Below, one piece after another: positions 16,557-26,073 of a stretch of 64,000 bases of DNA; the first letter of the stretch is position 1, and the number at the start of each line of letters is the position of its first letter. Under the pieces are notes generated by a model. That model was given only the letters and a program-made list of their open reading frames with translations. It had not been told where the DNA came from and made no database searches. Source of the DNA: Gryllotalpicola protaetiae (GTDB lineage: Bacteria; Actinomycetota; Actinomycetes; Actinomycetales; Microbacteriaceae); NCBI RefSeq assembly GCF_003627055.1, contig NZ_CP032624.1:992001-1056000 (forward strand), read 5' to 3'. The position numbers and the translations under genes are program-made.

Positions 16557-17037
16557 CGAAAGCGTCCTTCCAGCGCGGCCCGAAGCCGGTGATCGTGACG
16601 GTGCGGGGCTCCTCGGGGGCATCCGACGGGTCGAAGTCGTCGCCCGCCCCCTCCGGTCGCGCGATCACGACCTCGAGCCACGACCCCGATGACGACTCCG
16701 ACTCGATGAGGCCGTGCCCCCACTCGGCGACGACGACCGACGTGTCGTAATCGATGTCGAGGTCGTCGAGCTCCAGCGCATTCCCCAAGCGGTATGCGTC
16801 CACGTGCACCAGGTCGGGCCCGCCGCCGAGCGCCGGGTGCGTGCGTGCCAGCACAAAGGTGGGCGAGGTGATCGGCCCGCGCACACCCAGCGCCTCGCCG
16901 ATGCCGCGTGTCAGCGTCGTCTTGCCCGCCCCGAGCGGGCCGGTCAGCACGACGAGGTCCCCCGCGCGCAGCTGCGCCCCGAGCTCGCGGCCGAGCGCCT
17001 CCATCTCGTCGGTGCCCGCGACGACGCGGCTAGACAT
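16549..17037 (-). CDS. tsaE: tRNA t6A biosynthesis ATPase TsaE
   Basis: 162 aa. ATPase that recycles the TsaB-TsaD complex. Walker A GPLGAGKTT at residues 33-41, SPTFVLARTHP, then HVDAYRLGNALEL, and the TsaE motif VVVAEWGHGL. ATG at 17037 lies inside the end of alr (8-nt overlap), so both are probably co-translated. Confidence 0.95.
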   Translation of the reverse strand: MSSRVVAGTDEMEALGRELGAQLRAGDLVVLTGPLGAGKTTLTRGIGEALGVRGPITSPTFVLARTHPALGGGPDLVHVDAYRLGNALELDDLDIDYDTSVVVAEWGHGLIESESSSGSWLEVVIARPEGAGDDFDPSDAPEEPRTVTITGFGPRWKDAFDE

Positions 17038-18151
17038 AGCGCCGCGTCGTGCGCCCGGCGACGCGGGTCACGATCTCCCAGTTGATGGTGCCGGATGCCT
17101 CTGCCCAGTCCTCGGCGGTCGGGTAGCCCTCTGCCCCGTCGCCGAACAGCACCACCTGGTCGCCGATGGCGACGTCGGTGTCGCCCACGTCGACGACGAA
17201 CTGGTCCATGGCGACGCGGCCCGCGATGCGGTGCACCGCACCGCCGATCCACACCGTGCCGCGGTTCGAGGCCGCGCGCGGAATCCCGTCGCCATAGCCG
17301 AGCGGAACGAGCGCGAGCGTCGTGTCGCGCTCGGTGCGATAGGTGTAGTCGTACGACACTGGGGTGCCGACCGGCACACGCTTCACGTGCGCGACGCGCC
17401 CCCGCACCGTCATGGCCGGCCGCAGCCCGAGGGCGCGCGCGTCCGCTGCGCGCTGCGACGGCGCGAGCCCGTAGAGCGCGAGCCCGACGCGCACGCAGTT
17501 GTAGCGCGCGTCCGGCTGACGAAGTGCTGCGGCGGACGCCGCGGCGTGCACGAGCTCCGGCGTGAGCCCCGCCGCGCGTGCACCGGCGAGGCCGTCGTCG
17601 AACAGGTCCAGGCAGTCCACGTCGTCCTGCAGGGTCGCGTTCGACAGGTGCGTGAAGATGCCCGCGGTGTGCAGCGCGCCGGCGCGCTCGAGCTCGTCTG
17701 CGAGTGCGAATGCCTCGTCCCAGTCCGCGCGCGGCAGCCCGTTGCGCGACAGCCCGGTGTCGAGCTTGAACTGAACGGATGCCTGCCGTGCCACCCGCCA
17801 GGCGGCCGCGGCGACCGCTCGCAGCTGCTGGATCGTCGAGACGCCGATCGACACCCCGGCCGCGACGGCCGCGTCGAAGCTCTCATCGGGGTCGTGCAAC
17901 CAGGCGACGACCGGGGCGTCGATGCCGGCCTCGCGCAGCTCGAGCGCCTCGTCGACCGTGGCCACACCGAGCCAGTCGGCACCGCCCGCGAGCGCGGCGC
18001 CCGCGACCTGGACCGCGCCGTGGCCGTAGCCGTTCGCTTTCACGACGGCGATGAAGTGCTCGGTGCCGAGCAGCTCGCGCAGCGCACGCACGTTCGTGGT
18101 GATCGCCGCGAGGTCGACGACCGCCTCGCGGAAGCCGCCGACGTCAGGCAT
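17030..18151 (-). CDS. alr: Alanine racemase
   Basis: PLP enzyme that makes D-alanine for peptidoglycan, 373 aa. Catalytic lysine K38 in VVKANGYGHGA; conserved LDTGLSRNG, GLALYGLAP, and the C-terminal SYDYTYRTERDTTLALVPLGYGDG carrying the second catalytic Tyr. ATG at 18151 is chosen: it overlaps the acpS stop by 8 nt and starts the conserved fold directly. Confidence 0.95.
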   Translation of the reverse strand: MPDVGGFREAVVDLAAITTNVRALRELLGTEHFIAVVKANGYGHGAVQVAGAALAGGADWLGVATVDEALELREAGIDAPVVAWLHDPDESFDAAVAAGVSIGVSTIQQLRAVAAAAWRVARQASVQFKLDTGLSRNGLPRADWDEAFALADELERAGALHTAGIFTHLSNATLQDDVDCLDLFDDGLAGARAAGLTPELVHAAASAAALRQPDARYNCVRVGLALYGLAPSQRAADARALGLRPAMTVRGRVAHVKRVPVGTPVSYDYTYRTERDTTLALVPLGYGDGIPRAASNRGTVWIGGAVHRIAGRVAMDQFVVDVGDTDVAIGDQVVLFGDGAEGYPTAEDWAEASGTINWEIVTRVAGRTTRRYV

Positions 18152-18533
18152 CCGCAGGCCCTCCCCCGGCACCGGCCGGGCCGTCGCCCTCGGCCACGAC
18201 GAACGCCGCGGCCACGCCGCCGTCATGAGTGAGCGACAGGTGCAGCCGGCTGACGCCGTGCGAGGCGACCACCTCGGCGACGCCGCCGTGCAGCCGGAAC
18301 CCCGGGTCGCCGTGCTCGTCGGGGACCACCTCGATGTCGGTCCAGACGATGCCGTCTGAGCGGCCGAGAGCCTTGATCAGCGCCTCTTTCGCGGCGAACC
18401 GCGCCGCGAGCGAGTGCACCGGCAAGGCGCGTTCGCTCTCGGCGAACAGACGCTCGCGCAGCCGCGGAGTCGCCTCGAGCTTCGCCGCGAACCGGTCGAG
18501 CCCCACGACGTCCACCCCGATCCCCGTGATCAT
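18144..18533 (-). CDS. acpS: Holo-[acyl-carrier-protein] synthase AcpS
   Basis: 129 aa. Transfers 4'-phosphopantetheine from CoA to apo-ACP. Seen: ITGIGVDVVGLDRF with D8, and RFAAKEALIKAL with E50, the two magnesium ligands, plus HLSLTHDGGVAAAFV. Lies between glmS (13 nt) and alr (overlap). Confidence 0.95.
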   Translation of the reverse strand: MITGIGVDVVGLDRFAAKLEATPRLRERLFAESERALPVHSLAARFAAKEALIKALGRSDGIVWTDIEVVPDEHGDPGFRLHGGVAEVVASHGVSRLHLSLTHDGGVAAAFVVAEGDGPAGAGGGPADA

Positions 18534-18546
18534 CGCCGCATCACTG

Positions 18547-20397
18547 CTACTCGACCGTGACCGACTTCGCGAGGTTGCGCGGCTGGTCGACGTCGAGGCC
18601 CTTCGCGGTCGCGAGCTCCAGGGCGAACAGCTGCAGCGGCACGACCGCGATGAGCGGCTCGAAGAACTTGCCGGCCAGCGGAAGCGCGATCACCTCGTCG
18701 GCGAACGGCAGCACCGCGGCATCCGCCTGCTCGGCGATCGCGATGACCCGCGCGCCGCGCGCCCGGATCTCCTGGATGTTCGAGATCACCTTGCGGTGCA
18801 TCTCTTCCGAGTGGCGCGGGCTCGGCACGAGCACGAACACCGGCAGGCCCGGCTCGATCAGGGCGATCGGGCCGTGCTTCAGTTCGCCGGCCGCGAAGCC
18901 CTCCGCGTGGATGTAGGCCAGCTCCTTGAGCTTGAGCGCACCCTCGAGCGCGATCGGGTAGCCGACGTGGCGTCCGAGGAACAGCACGGCCGACGTGCCG
19001 CCCATCCAATGGGCGAGCTCGGCGACGCGCTCGTGCTCGCCGATCGCGAAGCGGATCTTCTCGGGCACGGCCACGAGCTCGTCGAGCATCGCGCGGCGCT
19101 CCACCTCGCTCAGCGTGCCCTTGACGCGCGCGAGGTGAAGGCCGAGAAGGTACAGCGCGGTGATCTGCGCGACGAACGCCTTGGTCGACGCGACAGCGAC
19201 CTCGGGCCCTGCGTGGGTGTACAGCGCGGCATCCGACTCGCGCGGAATCGTCGCACCCTGCGTGTTGCAGATCGAGATCGTGCGCGCGCCGAGCTCGCGT
19301 GCGTACTTGACCGCCATCAGGGTGTCCATCGTCTCGCCCGACTGGCTGATCGAGACGACGAGCGTGTTGGGGCCGACGATCGGGTCACGGTAGCGGAACT
19401 CGTGCGCCAGCTGCACATCGACGGGCACGCGCGCCCACGCCTCGATCGCGTAGGTTCCGACCAGGCCCGCGTACGACGCGGTGCCCGCGGCCACCACGAT
19501 GATGCGGTCGGCGTCGCGCAGCACCTCGTCGCCGAGGGCGGCGAGCTCCGGCACGAACACGTCGCCCTCGTGGATGCGCTCGCGCAGGGTGTTCGCCACC
19601 GCCTCCGGCTCCTCGGTGATCTCCTTCAGCATGAAGCTCGACCAGCCGCCCTTCTCGGCGGCCGAGGCGTCCCACTGCACCTCGAACGGCTCGAACGGCA
19701 CGGGGGTGCCCGCGAAATCGGTGACGGCGACGGAATCGGGCGTGATGGCGACCATCTCGTCCTGACCGATCGCGACCGCACGACGGGTGTACTCGATGAA
19801 GGCGGCGACGTCGCTGCCGAGGAAGTTCTCGCCGTCGCCGAGGCCGATCACGAGCGGGGAGTTGCGCCGCGCCGCGACCACAACGCCCGGCTCGTCCTCA
19901 TGCACGGCGAGCAGCGTGAAGGCGCCGTGCAGACGCGCGAGCACCGCGCGGAAGGAGGCTCGCAGATCGCGGCTGCGCGCGTACTCGACGCCGAGCAGCT
20001 TGGCGACCACCTCGGTGTCGGTCTCGGAATCGAACTCGACGCCCTGGGCCAGGAGCTCTGCTTTGAGCTCGGCGAAGTTCTCGATGATGCCGTTGTGGAT
20101 GAGCGCGAGCTTCCCGTCGTCGCCGAGGTGCGGGTGCGCGTTCTCGTCGGTCGGGCCGCCATGGGTCGCCCAGCGGGTGTGGCCGATTCCCGTGGTTCCG
20201 GATGCGAGCGGATGCTGCGCCAGCTCCTCCTGCAGAGCGCTGAGCTTGCCGGCCTTCTTGGCGGTGCGCAGCTCGCCGTCGCCGCCGATCACGGCGACGC
20301 CCGCGGAATCGTACCCGCGGTACTCGAGCCGCTTGAGGCCGCCGAGAAGAACGCCGACCGAGTCGCGCGTGCCGACGTATCCGACGATTCCACACAT
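18547..20397 (-). CDS. glmS: Glutamine-fructose-6-phosphate aminotransferase (isomerizing) GlmS
   Basis: 616 aa, makes glucosamine-6-phosphate for the wall. N-terminal glutaminase with nucleophile Cys2 (MCGIVGYVG), [19 protein letters not shown]; then two SIS sugar-phosphate isomerase domains (ACGTASYAG-type segment [21 protein letters not shown]) and the end [14 protein letters not shown] at 20397. No glmS ribozyme was recognised in the short upstream gap. Confidence 0.97.
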   Translation of the reverse strand: MCGIVGYVGTRDSVGVLLGGLKRLEYRGYDSAGVAVIGGDGELRTAKKAGKLSALQEELAQHPLASGTTGIGHTRWATHGGPTDENAHPHLGDDGKLALIHNGIIENFAELKAELLAQGVEFDSETDTEVVAKLLGVEYARSRDLRASFRAVLARLHGAFTLLAVHEDEPGVVVAARRNSPLVIGLGDGENFLGSDVAAFIEYTRRAVAIGQDEMVAITPDSVAVTDFAGTPVPFEPFEVQWDASAAEKGGWSSFMLKEITEEPEAVANTLRERIHEGDVFVPELAALGDEVLRDADRIIVVAAGTASYAGLVGTYAIEAWARVPVDVQLAHEFRYRDPIVGPNTLVVSISQSGETMDTLMAVKYARELGARTISICNTQGATIPRESDAALYTHAGPEVAVASTKAFVAQITALYLLGLHLARVKGTLSEVERRAMLDELVAVPEKIRFAIGEHERVAELAHWMGGTSAVLFLGRHVGYPIALEGALKLKELAYIHAEGFAAGELKHGPIALIEPGLPVFVLVPSPRHSEEMHRKVISNIQEIRARGARVIAIAEQADAAVLPFADEVIALPLAGKFFEPLIAVVPLQLFALELATAKGLDVDQPRNLAKSVTVE

Positions 20398-20447
20398 GCC
20401 GGACAGTCTATGAGGACGTGCCTGGCCGCCTCCCTCGCACCCCCGCG

Positions 20448-20513
20448 TGCGCGGGTGAAACGACGTGTCCGCGGGGGCAGCTTTCCCCGCGCCAGCGTCG
20501 TTTCACCCGCGCA
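20448..20513. repeat. 66-bp double-palindromic repeat, copy A
   Basis: Outer arms TGCGCGGGTGAAACGACG (20448-20465) and its exact inverse (20496-20513), 18 bp perfect; inner arms CGCGGGG (20470-20476) and CCCCGCG (20485-20491). Total length 66 bp, the same as copies at 46779 and 48040. Sits in the glmS/coaA divergent gap. Confidence 0.85.
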
Positions 20514-20527
20514 TGCGTGCCGCCGCC

Positions 20528-20533
20528 TAAGCT
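20528..20533 (+). promoter_or_regulatory. -10 element of a leaderless coaA transcript
   Basis: TAAGCT lies 7 nt before the coaA ATG (20541), and no ribosome site is visible. TANNNT at this distance is the actinobacterial pattern for transcripts that begin at the start codon. Confidence 0.5.
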
Positions 20534-20540
20534 CGAGCGC

Positions 20541-21491
20541 ATGACTGACCGCGGCGCCGCGACCGCCACCGGTGCGCTGACGCCGTTCGTGGAACTCGAC
20601 AGGGCCGATTGGTCGGAGCTCGCCCGCAGCACCCCGCAGCCGCTCTCCGAGACCGAGATCGTGCAGCTGCGTGGCCTCGGCGACGTGCTCGACATGCGGG
20701 AGGTCGCCGAGGTGTACCTGCCGCTCTCGCGCCTGCTCAACCTCTATGCGGCCGGCACCCAGCATCTGCACCGCGCGACCAGCGACTTCCTCGGCGAGCG
20801 CGCTGCGCGCACGCCGTTCATCATCGGCGTCGCCGGCTCGGTGGCCGTCGGCAAGTCGACGGTGTCGCGCCTGCTGCGCGAGCTGCTGAGCAGGTGGGAG
20901 AACACGCCGCGGGTCGAGCTGATCACGACCGACGGATTCCTGTACCCCAACGCCGAGCTCGAGCGGCGCGGCCTGATGGGGCGCAAGGGCTTCCCAGAGT
21001 CCTACGACCGCCGGGCCCTGCTGCGCTTCGTCACCGACGTGAAATCCGGCGTGCCCGAGGTGCGCGCGCCCTTCTACTCGCACCTCAGCTATGACATCGT
21101 GCCGGATGCCCAGATCATCGTGCGCCAGCCCGACATCCTCATCGTCGAGGGCCTCAACGTGCTGCAGGCGGGCGACTCCAACGGCATCGTCGTGAGCGAC
21201 CTGTTCGACTTCTCGGTCTACGTCGACGCGTCGACGCGATCGATCGAGAACTGGTACATCGAACGATTCCTCAAGCTGCAGGAGGGCGCGTTCGCGAACC
21301 CGCAGTCATACTTCCACAGATACGCGGGCCTCACGAAGGACCAGGCGGTCGCGATCGCCCACGAGATCTGGAAGTCGATCAACGAGCCGAACCTGATCGA
21401 GAACGTGCGGCCGACGCGCAGCCGGGCGAAGCTGGTGCTGCGCAAGAGCGCGGAGCACAAGGTGTCATCCGTGCTGCTGCGGAAGCTCTGA
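20541..21491 (+). CDS. coaA: Type I pantothenate kinase
   Basis: 316 aa. First step of CoA synthesis. P-loop [12 protein letters not shown] at residues 96-107, [45 protein letters not shown] and the end RADRSH-like region replaced here by [17 protein letters not shown] at 20541 chosen from the family N-terminus and the leaderless promoter; the open frame upstream crosses a repeat and is not conserved. Confidence 0.95.
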   Translation: MTDRGAATATGALTPFVELDRADWSELARSTPQPLSETEIVQLRGLGDVLDMREVAEVYLPLSRLLNLYAAGTQHLHRATSDFLGERAARTPFIIGVAGSVAVGKSTVSRLLRELLSRWENTPRVELITTDGFLYPNAELERRGLMGRKGFPESYDRRALLRFVTDVKSGVPEVRAPFYSHLSYDIVPDAQIIVRQPDILIVEGLNVLQAGDSNGIVVSDLFDFSVYVDASTRSIENWYIERFLKLQEGAFANPQSYFHRYAGLTKDQAVAIAHEIWKSINEPNLIENVRPTRSRAKLVLRKSAEHKVSSVLLRKL

Positions 21492-21506
21492 TGCCAAGCT
21501 GGACTC

Positions 21507-22544
21507 GTGACTGAATTGAGTCCCCTACGCGAGCGCGTCGAGGCGCCGCACCGGCTGGCGGCGCCGATCCACCCCGACATCGCCGTCTGGCGCCCGCTGG
21601 TGCCCGACGACGCGACGGCGCTCGCCGGCCTGCACAGCGTCGCCGACGCCATCGACCACCCCGAATGGACCGTGCCGGAGGCCGAGCTGCGCGACCGGCT
21701 CAGGCGCGAGAGCATCGATCTCGCCAGCGATTCGATGGCGGCGGTGACGGATTCCGGCGCGATCGTCGCCTACGGCCTCAACGTCATGGGCCCGAACCCC
21801 GAGACGTTCGTGCGCGTCGTGCTCGAGGGAGCGATCCACCCCGACGTGCGTGGCCGCGGCATCGGCCGCCAGCTGCTGCAGTGGCAGCGCGGCCGGGCGC
21901 AGCAGCAGCTCGCAGCATCCGACCTCGGCCTGCCCGGCTGGATCCTGATCTGGCAGTCGACGGACAACGTCACGGGCGTGAAGCTCGCCGAGCTGCTCGG
22001 CTTCCGCCCGGCGCGCTATTCCGCGACCCTGGCACGAGACCTCGCCACCCCGATTGCGAAGCGCGAGACTGATGCCGCGGTGCGACTCGTCCCGTGGGAC
22101 TCTGCGCTGTCTCTGGCCGCCCTGGACGCCCATCGCTCCGCCTTCCGCGACCACTGGGGCTCGCAGCCCGCATCTGAGGAGATGTGGAACGAGATGGTGA
22201 CGGACGAGTTCTACCGCGCCGATCTGAGCTTCCTCGCGCTGCCGGCTGACGATGCGACGACGGTGGCCGGCTACGCCCTGACGAGCGTGTTCGCGCACGA
22301 CTTCGAACGGCAGGGCTACTCGAGCTCGTATGTCAACCTCGTCGGCACGCGGCGCGAGTGGCGCGGGCACGGCGTCGCCGCCGCGCTGCTGGCGAACGTG
22401 CTCACGGCGTCGCAGCAGGCCGGCCTCGAGAAGGTCGTCCTCGACGTCGACGTCGAGAACCCGACCGGCGCGGTCGGGCTCTACGAGTCACTCGGCTTCC
22501 AGGCCACAGGCGGCCGCCAGGTCGCGCTCGTGCTCAGTTACTGA
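21507..22544 (+). CDS. Tandem GNAT-family N-acetyltransferase
   Basis: 345 aa with two GNAT folds. N-terminal domain: acetyl-CoA loop HPDVRGRGIGRQLL and STDNVTGVKLAELLGF. C-terminal domain: TRREWRGHGVAAALL and VENPTGAVGLYESLGF. Substrate unknown; tandem GNATs in actinobacteria include mycothiol synthase, but MshD-specific features cannot be confirmed by eye. GTG start at 21507, 15 nt after coaA. Its last codons (Leu-Ser-Tyr-stop) lie in the first unit of a tandem repeat. Confidence 0.82.
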   Translation: MTELSPLRERVEAPHRLAAPIHPDIAVWRPLVPDDATALAGLHSVADAIDHPEWTVPEAELRDRLRRESIDLASDSMAAVTDSGAIVAYGLNVMGPNPETFVRVVLEGAIHPDVRGRGIGRQLLQWQRGRAQQQLAASDLGLPGWILIWQSTDNVTGVKLAELLGFRPARYSATLARDLATPIAKRETDAAVRLVPWDSALSLAALDAHRSAFRDHWGSQPASEEMWNEMVTDEFYRADLSFLALPADDATTVAGYALTSVFAHDFERQGYSSSYVNLVGTRREWRGHGVAAALLANVLTASQQAGLEKVVLDVDVENPTGAVGLYESLGFQATGGRQVALVLSY

Positions 22545-22669
22545 GCAGCGATAGACGCAGCCTCAGTTACTGAGCAGCAACAGGCACAGCCTCAGTTACT
22601 GAGCAGCAACAGGCACAGCCACAGTTACCGAGCAGCAACAGGCACAGCCTCAGTCGCTGACCAGTCGGG
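22535..22669. repeat. 29-bp tandem direct repeat, about 4.5 copies
   Basis: Units start at 22535, 22564, 22593, 22622 and (degenerate) 22651. Units 2-4 differ at two positions at most. The unit opens CAGTTACTGAGCAGCAACAG. Across most junctions the 13-bp palindrome CTCAGTTACTGAG is formed. The array fills the gap between convergent genes; unit 1 contains the stop of the GNAT gene, and GTTACCGAG recurs at the glmM stop. Confidence 0.92.
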
Positions 22670-24034
22670 TTACCGAGCCAGCTCGGCCTTCACGACATCG
22701 GCGAGCCGGTGCGCGTAGGCGAGCGCGGCCTCGTCGTCGGCTGCCTCGACCATCACGCGGATCATGGGCTCGGTCCCACTGGGCCGGAGCACCACGCGCC
22801 CGGTCTCGCCGAGCTCTGCTTCGACCTCGGCAACAGCGGCCGCGATCACGGCGTTGCCCGCGAGGCCCTCGCGGTCGACACCGCGCACGTTCACGAGCTC
22901 CTGCGGGAACACGGTCATGACGGACGCCAGCTCGGCGAGGCTCTTGCCGGTGCGCGCCATCTCTGCGACCAGCGTGAGACCCGTGAGCGCACCGTCGCCG
23001 GTGGTCGCGAACTCGGAGAGGATGACGTGACCGGACTGCTCGCCGCCGATCGAATAGCCCTCTTCGTTGATCTTCTCGAGCACGTAGCGGTCACCCACCG
23101 CCGTCGTCACGACCTCGATGCCGTTGGCGGCCATGCAGCGGTGCAGCCCGAGGTTGCTCATCACCGTCGCGACGAGCGTGTCCTTCACGAGCTTGCCGCG
23201 GGCCTTCAGCGACAGGGCGAGGATCGCCATGATCTGGTCGCCGGAGACCTCGTTGCCGTCGGCGTCGACGGCGAGGCAGCGGTCGGCGTCGCCGTCGTGC
23301 GCGATGCCGACGTCGGCGCCCGCCTCGCGCACGGCGCGCTTGAGGTTGTCGATGTGCGTCGAGCCGACGCCGTCGTTGATGTTGAGCCCGTCGGGGTCGG
23401 CGCCGATCACGGTGACCTTGGCCCCGGCGAGCGCGAACGCCTCCGGCGAGGGGCCGGCCGCAGCGCCGTTCGCCGCGTCGAGGACGACGTGGATGCCGTC
23501 GAGGCGGTGCGGCAGCGACTCCATGAGGTGCACGACATAGCGGTCTTCGGCGTCGGCGAAACGACGGATGCGTCCGACATCGCCACCGGTGGGTGTCCAC
23601 TTGGGCTGCGAGATCGCCGCCTCGATGCGGTCCTCGACGATGTCGGGCAGTTTGGTCCCGCCGCGCGCGAAGATCTTGATGCCGTTGTCCGGGGCAGGGT
23701 TGTGCGACGCCGAGATCATCACACCGAAGTCGGCGCCGATGTCGGCGATGAGAAAGGCCGCCGCGGGGGTCGGGATCACGCCGGCGTCGAGCACGTCGAC
23801 ACCGGATGAGGCCAACCCGGCCGCGACGGCCGCGATGAGGAACTCACCGGAGACGCGGGGGTCGCGAGCGACCACCGCGGTGGGGCGTTTGCCTGCGGCG
23901 CGCCGGGCATCGGCCTCACGGCCGGTGCCCAGCACGATCGCTGCCGCCTGCGCGACGTTCAGGGCCAACTCGGCCGTGAGCACGTCACCGTTCGCGAGAC
24001 CGCGAACGCCGTCCGTTCCGAACAGGCGGGGCAT
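22670..24034 (-). CDS. glmM: Phosphoglucosamine mutase GlmM
   Basis: 454 aa. Converts glucosamine-6-P to glucosamine-1-P. Seen: LFGTDGVRG start, active-site phosphoserine loop ISASHNP with S110, metal loop DGDADRC, sugar loop [11 protein letters not shown], and phosphate site [18 protein letters not shown] at 24034, 27 nt downstream of rpsI, so probably co-transcribed with rplM-rpsI. With glmS it supplies UDP-GlcNAc synthesis. Confidence 0.97.
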   Translation of the reverse strand: MPRLFGTDGVRGLANGDVLTAELALNVAQAAAIVLGTGREADARRAAGKRPTAVVARDPRVSGEFLIAAVAAGLASSGVDVLDAGVIPTPAAAFLIADIGADFGVMISASHNPAPDNGIKIFARGGTKLPDIVEDRIEAAISQPKWTPTGGDVGRIRRFADAEDRYVVHLMESLPHRLDGIHVVLDAANGAAAGPSPEAFALAGAKVTVIGADPDGLNINDGVGSTHIDNLKRAVREAGADVGIAHDGDADRCLAVDADGNEVSGDQIMAILALSLKARGKLVKDTLVATVMSNLGLHRCMAANGIEVVTTAVGDRYVLEKINEEGYSIGGEQSGHVILSEFATTGDGALTGLTLVAEMARTGKSLAELASVMTVFPQELVNVRGVDREGLAGNAVIAAAVAEVEAELGETGRVVLRPSGTEPMIRVMVEAADDEAALAYAHRLADVVKAELAR

Positions 24035-24061
24035 TGCAGGGCGCCTACGCGTCTCGAGCGC

Positions 24062-24547
24062 TTAGCGCTTCGAGAACTGCGAGGCCTTGCGGGCCTTCTT
24101 GAGACCGGCCTTCTTGCGCTCGGTCACGCGCGCGTCGCGCGTGAGGAAGCCGGCCTTCTTCAGGGCGGCGCGGTTGTTCTCGCGGTCGATCTCGTTCAGC
24201 GCGCGGGCGATGGCGAGGCGCAGGGCGCCCGCCTGGCCCGAGGGGCCGCCGCCGGTGATGCGCGCGATGACGTCGTACGAGCCGACGAGCTCGAGCACCT
24301 TGAACGGGTCGGTGATCAGCTGCTGGTGCAGCTTGTTGGGGAAGTAGTCCGCGAACTCACGGCCGTTGACCGTGATGGTGCCTGCACCGGGGATGAGGCG
24401 GACGCGGGCGATGGCCTCCTTGCGGCGGCCCACCGCGGCACCCGGAACGTTCAGCACGGGACGCGCGGCGACGGGGGCCTCCGCGGCCGGGGTCTCGGTC
24501 GTGAAGCTCTCGGGAGCCTCGTCGATCTGGTCAGCGATCTTTGCCAC
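24062..24547 (-). CDS. rpsI: 30S ribosomal protein S9 (uS9)
   Basis: 161 aa. Seen: [20 protein letters not shown] (residues 40-59), [26 protein letters not shown]-type [20 protein letters not shown] and the strict end SKR that reaches the P site. The first ~38 residues ([19 protein letters not shown]) are an acidic, low-complexity extension beyond the usual ~130-aa protein. Follows rplM by 35 nt. Confidence 0.97.
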   Translation of the reverse strand: MAKIADQIDEAPESFTTETPAAEAPVAARPVLNVPGAAVGRRKEAIARVRLIPGAGTITVNGREFADYFPNKLHQQLITDPFKVLELVGSYDVIARITGGGPSGQAGALRLAIARALNEIDRENNRAALKKAGFLTRDARVTERKKAGLKKARKASQFSKR

Positions 24548-24582
24548 TTGATTCAGTCCTTAAAGTCTTTGAGATCCGGCGC

Positions 24583-25029
24583 TTACTGAGCGACCTGCGT
24601 GAAGTTGTACGGCTTGGGCTGCTGGGCCGCGTGCGGGTGGACGTCACCCGTGTAGACCTTGAGCTTGCCCAGCTGCTGGCGGCCGAGGGAGTTCTTCGGC
24701 AGCATGCCGCGGATCGCCTTCTCGACGGCGCGCACGGGGTTCTTCTCGAGGAGCTCGGCGTAGCCGACGGCCTTGAGGCCGCCCGGGTAGCCGGAGTGGC
24801 GGTACGCCTTCTTCTGCAGGGCCTTCTGGCCGGTCAGAGCGACCTTGTCGGCGTTGATGATGATGACGAAGTCGCCCGTGTCCATGTGGGGGGCGAACGT
24901 CGGCTTGTTCTTGCCGCGGAGGATGGCGGCGGCGTGGCTGGCCAGGCGGCCGAGCACAACGTCGGTGGCGTCGATGACGACCCAGTCGCGCTGGATCTCG
25001 CCGGCCTTGGGGGTGTAGGTGCGCGTCAC
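24583..25029 (-). CDS. rplM: 50S ribosomal protein L13 (uL13)
   Basis: 148 aa. Seen: [78 protein letters not shown] start at 25029 ([16 protein letters not shown]) chosen for family length; the frame stays open further upstream but across the promoter. First gene of rplM-rpsI-glmM. Confidence 0.96.
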   Translation of the reverse strand: MTRTYTPKAGEIQRDWVVIDATDVVLGRLASHAAAILRGKNKPTFAPHMDTGDFVIIINADKVALTGQKALQKKAYRHSGYPGGLKAVGYAELLEKNPVRAVEKAIRGMLPKNSLGRQQLGKLKVYTGDVHPHAAQQPKPYNFTQVAQ

Positions 25030-25165
25030 AGTAGTAACTGCTTTCTGTCGGAGTTGGATGGTCGTGAATCCCGCTCCTTCGGGCATTGGGTTCCGATGGA
25101 ACCGAACGCCACAGGTGGAGGGCTCAACTTCGGGTGCGTGCGCAGGCACACGGCACCAAAGGGAA

Positions 25166-25194
25166 AGCTTACCGGACGGGGCTCTGACCGGCAA
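25166..25194 (-). promoter_or_regulatory. Predicted promoter of rplM-rpsI
   Basis: On the minus strand: TTGCCG (-35, 25194-25189), 17-bp spacer, TAAGCT (-10, 25171-25166). The spacing is ideal. It leaves a leader of roughly 130 nt before the rplM GTG. The rest of the 288-bp gap 25030-25317 shows no other clear feature besides the neuA-side -10. Confidence 0.55.
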
Positions 25195-25305
25195 ACCGAG
25201 CGGCGCCCGCGCGCGGTATCCGCACAGCATTCGCGCACCCGATTGTTCACCTTCCGGCTACTGCGCAGCACCACCGTCGTTCACCAAGGGCGAGTTGCCC
25301 CGATC

Positions 25306-25311
25306 TACCGT
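25306..25311 (+). promoter_or_regulatory. -10 element of a leaderless neuA-like transcript
   Basis: TACCGT followed by 6 nt and the ATG at 25318; no ribosome site is visible. The same hexamer and spacing precede the MaoC gene (57952-57957, minus). Confidence 0.45.
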
Positions 25312-25317
25312 GACGGG

Positions 25318-26073
25318 ATGCACCGCCCTAGCGAGCCCTCAGAGCGAGCCGGCCAGACCGTGGTCGCCGTGATTCCCGCGCGCGCGGGCTCTCGCGGGGT
25401 GCCCGACAAGAACGTGCAGACGGTGGGCGGCGTCCCGCTCATCGCGCGCGCCGTCGCCTCCGCCCGCGCGGCGAAGCTGATCGACGTCGTCGCCGTCTCG
25501 ACCGATGGCGAGGCGATCGCTGCGGCCGCCCACCACGCGGGCGCCGAGGTCATCGACCGCCCCGCGCGGCTCGCGAGCGACACCGCGACGAGCGAGTCTG
25601 CGCTGCTGCACGCGCTCGACGAGCTCGACGAGCGCGGCATCCGCGCCGACGTGCTCGTGTTCATCCAGGCGACCAGCCCGTTCATCGCACCGGAGGACCT
25701 CGACTTCGCGATCACCCGCATCCTCACCGACGAGAGCGACGTGGTGCTGTCGGCAGCCGAGTCGCACGCCTTCCTGTGGCGCATGACGGATGCCGGGGCA
25801 CAGGCCATCAACCATGACGCGTCCTTCCGGCCGCGCCGGCAGGACCGCGAGCCGCAGTACGTCGAGACCGGCGCCTTCTACGTGATGCGTGTCGCCGGGT
25901 TCCGCGAGGCGGGATTCCGGTTCTTCGGCCGCATCGGCATCGCCGTCACGGACGAGCGCCACTCGCTCGAGATCGACACCCCCGACCAGCTCGCTCTCGC
26001 AGACGCGCTGGCCCATCAGGAGGCCGGCCACGAGACCGTGGCAGCCGCCGTCACCACGAAAGGCCAATCATGA
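25318..26073 (+). CDS. neuA: CMP-nonulosonate cytidylyltransferase (NeuA-like)
   Basis: 251 aa. Family that couples CTP to sialic-type or other nonulosonic acids. Motif VIPARAGSRGVPDKN at residues 18-32 is the nucleotide-binding loop; FIQATSPFIAPEDLDFAI, RRQDREPQYVETGAFYVM and the RHSLEIDTPDQLALAD end all fit. ATG at 25318, supported by the adjacent -10. Overlaps neuB-like by 4 nt. Could act on a Kdn, legionaminic or pseudaminic-type sugar; which one cannot be read from sequence alone. Confidence 0.85.
   Translation: MHRPSEPSERAGQTVVAVIPARAGSRGVPDKNVQTVGGVPLIARAVASARAAKLIDVVAVSTDGEAIAAAAHHAGAEVIDRPARLASDTATSESALLHALDELDERGIRADVLVFIQATSPFIAPEDLDFAITRILTDESDVVLSAAESHAFLWRMTDAGAQAINHDASFRPRRQDREPQYVETGAFYVMRVAGFREAGFRFFGRIGIAVTDERHSLEIDTPDQLALADALAHQEAGHETVAAAVTTKGQS

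Noticed and set aside
20398-20447. glmS ribozyme
   Set aside because: Only a short gap precedes glmS, and it is filled by the palindromic element shared with unrelated genes.
20398-20540. Small protein reading through the palindromic repeat upstream of coaA
   Set aside because: The frame is created by the GC-rich repeat; the same motif gives similar spurious peptides at copies B and C.
22535-22669. CRISPR-like direct repeats
   Set aside because: Units are contiguous with no unique spacers, and no cas genes lie nearby.
24541-25317. Upstream extension of the neuA-like gene through rplM
   Set aside because: The region is rplM on the other strand; the family motif starts after ATG 25318 and a -10 lies just before it.
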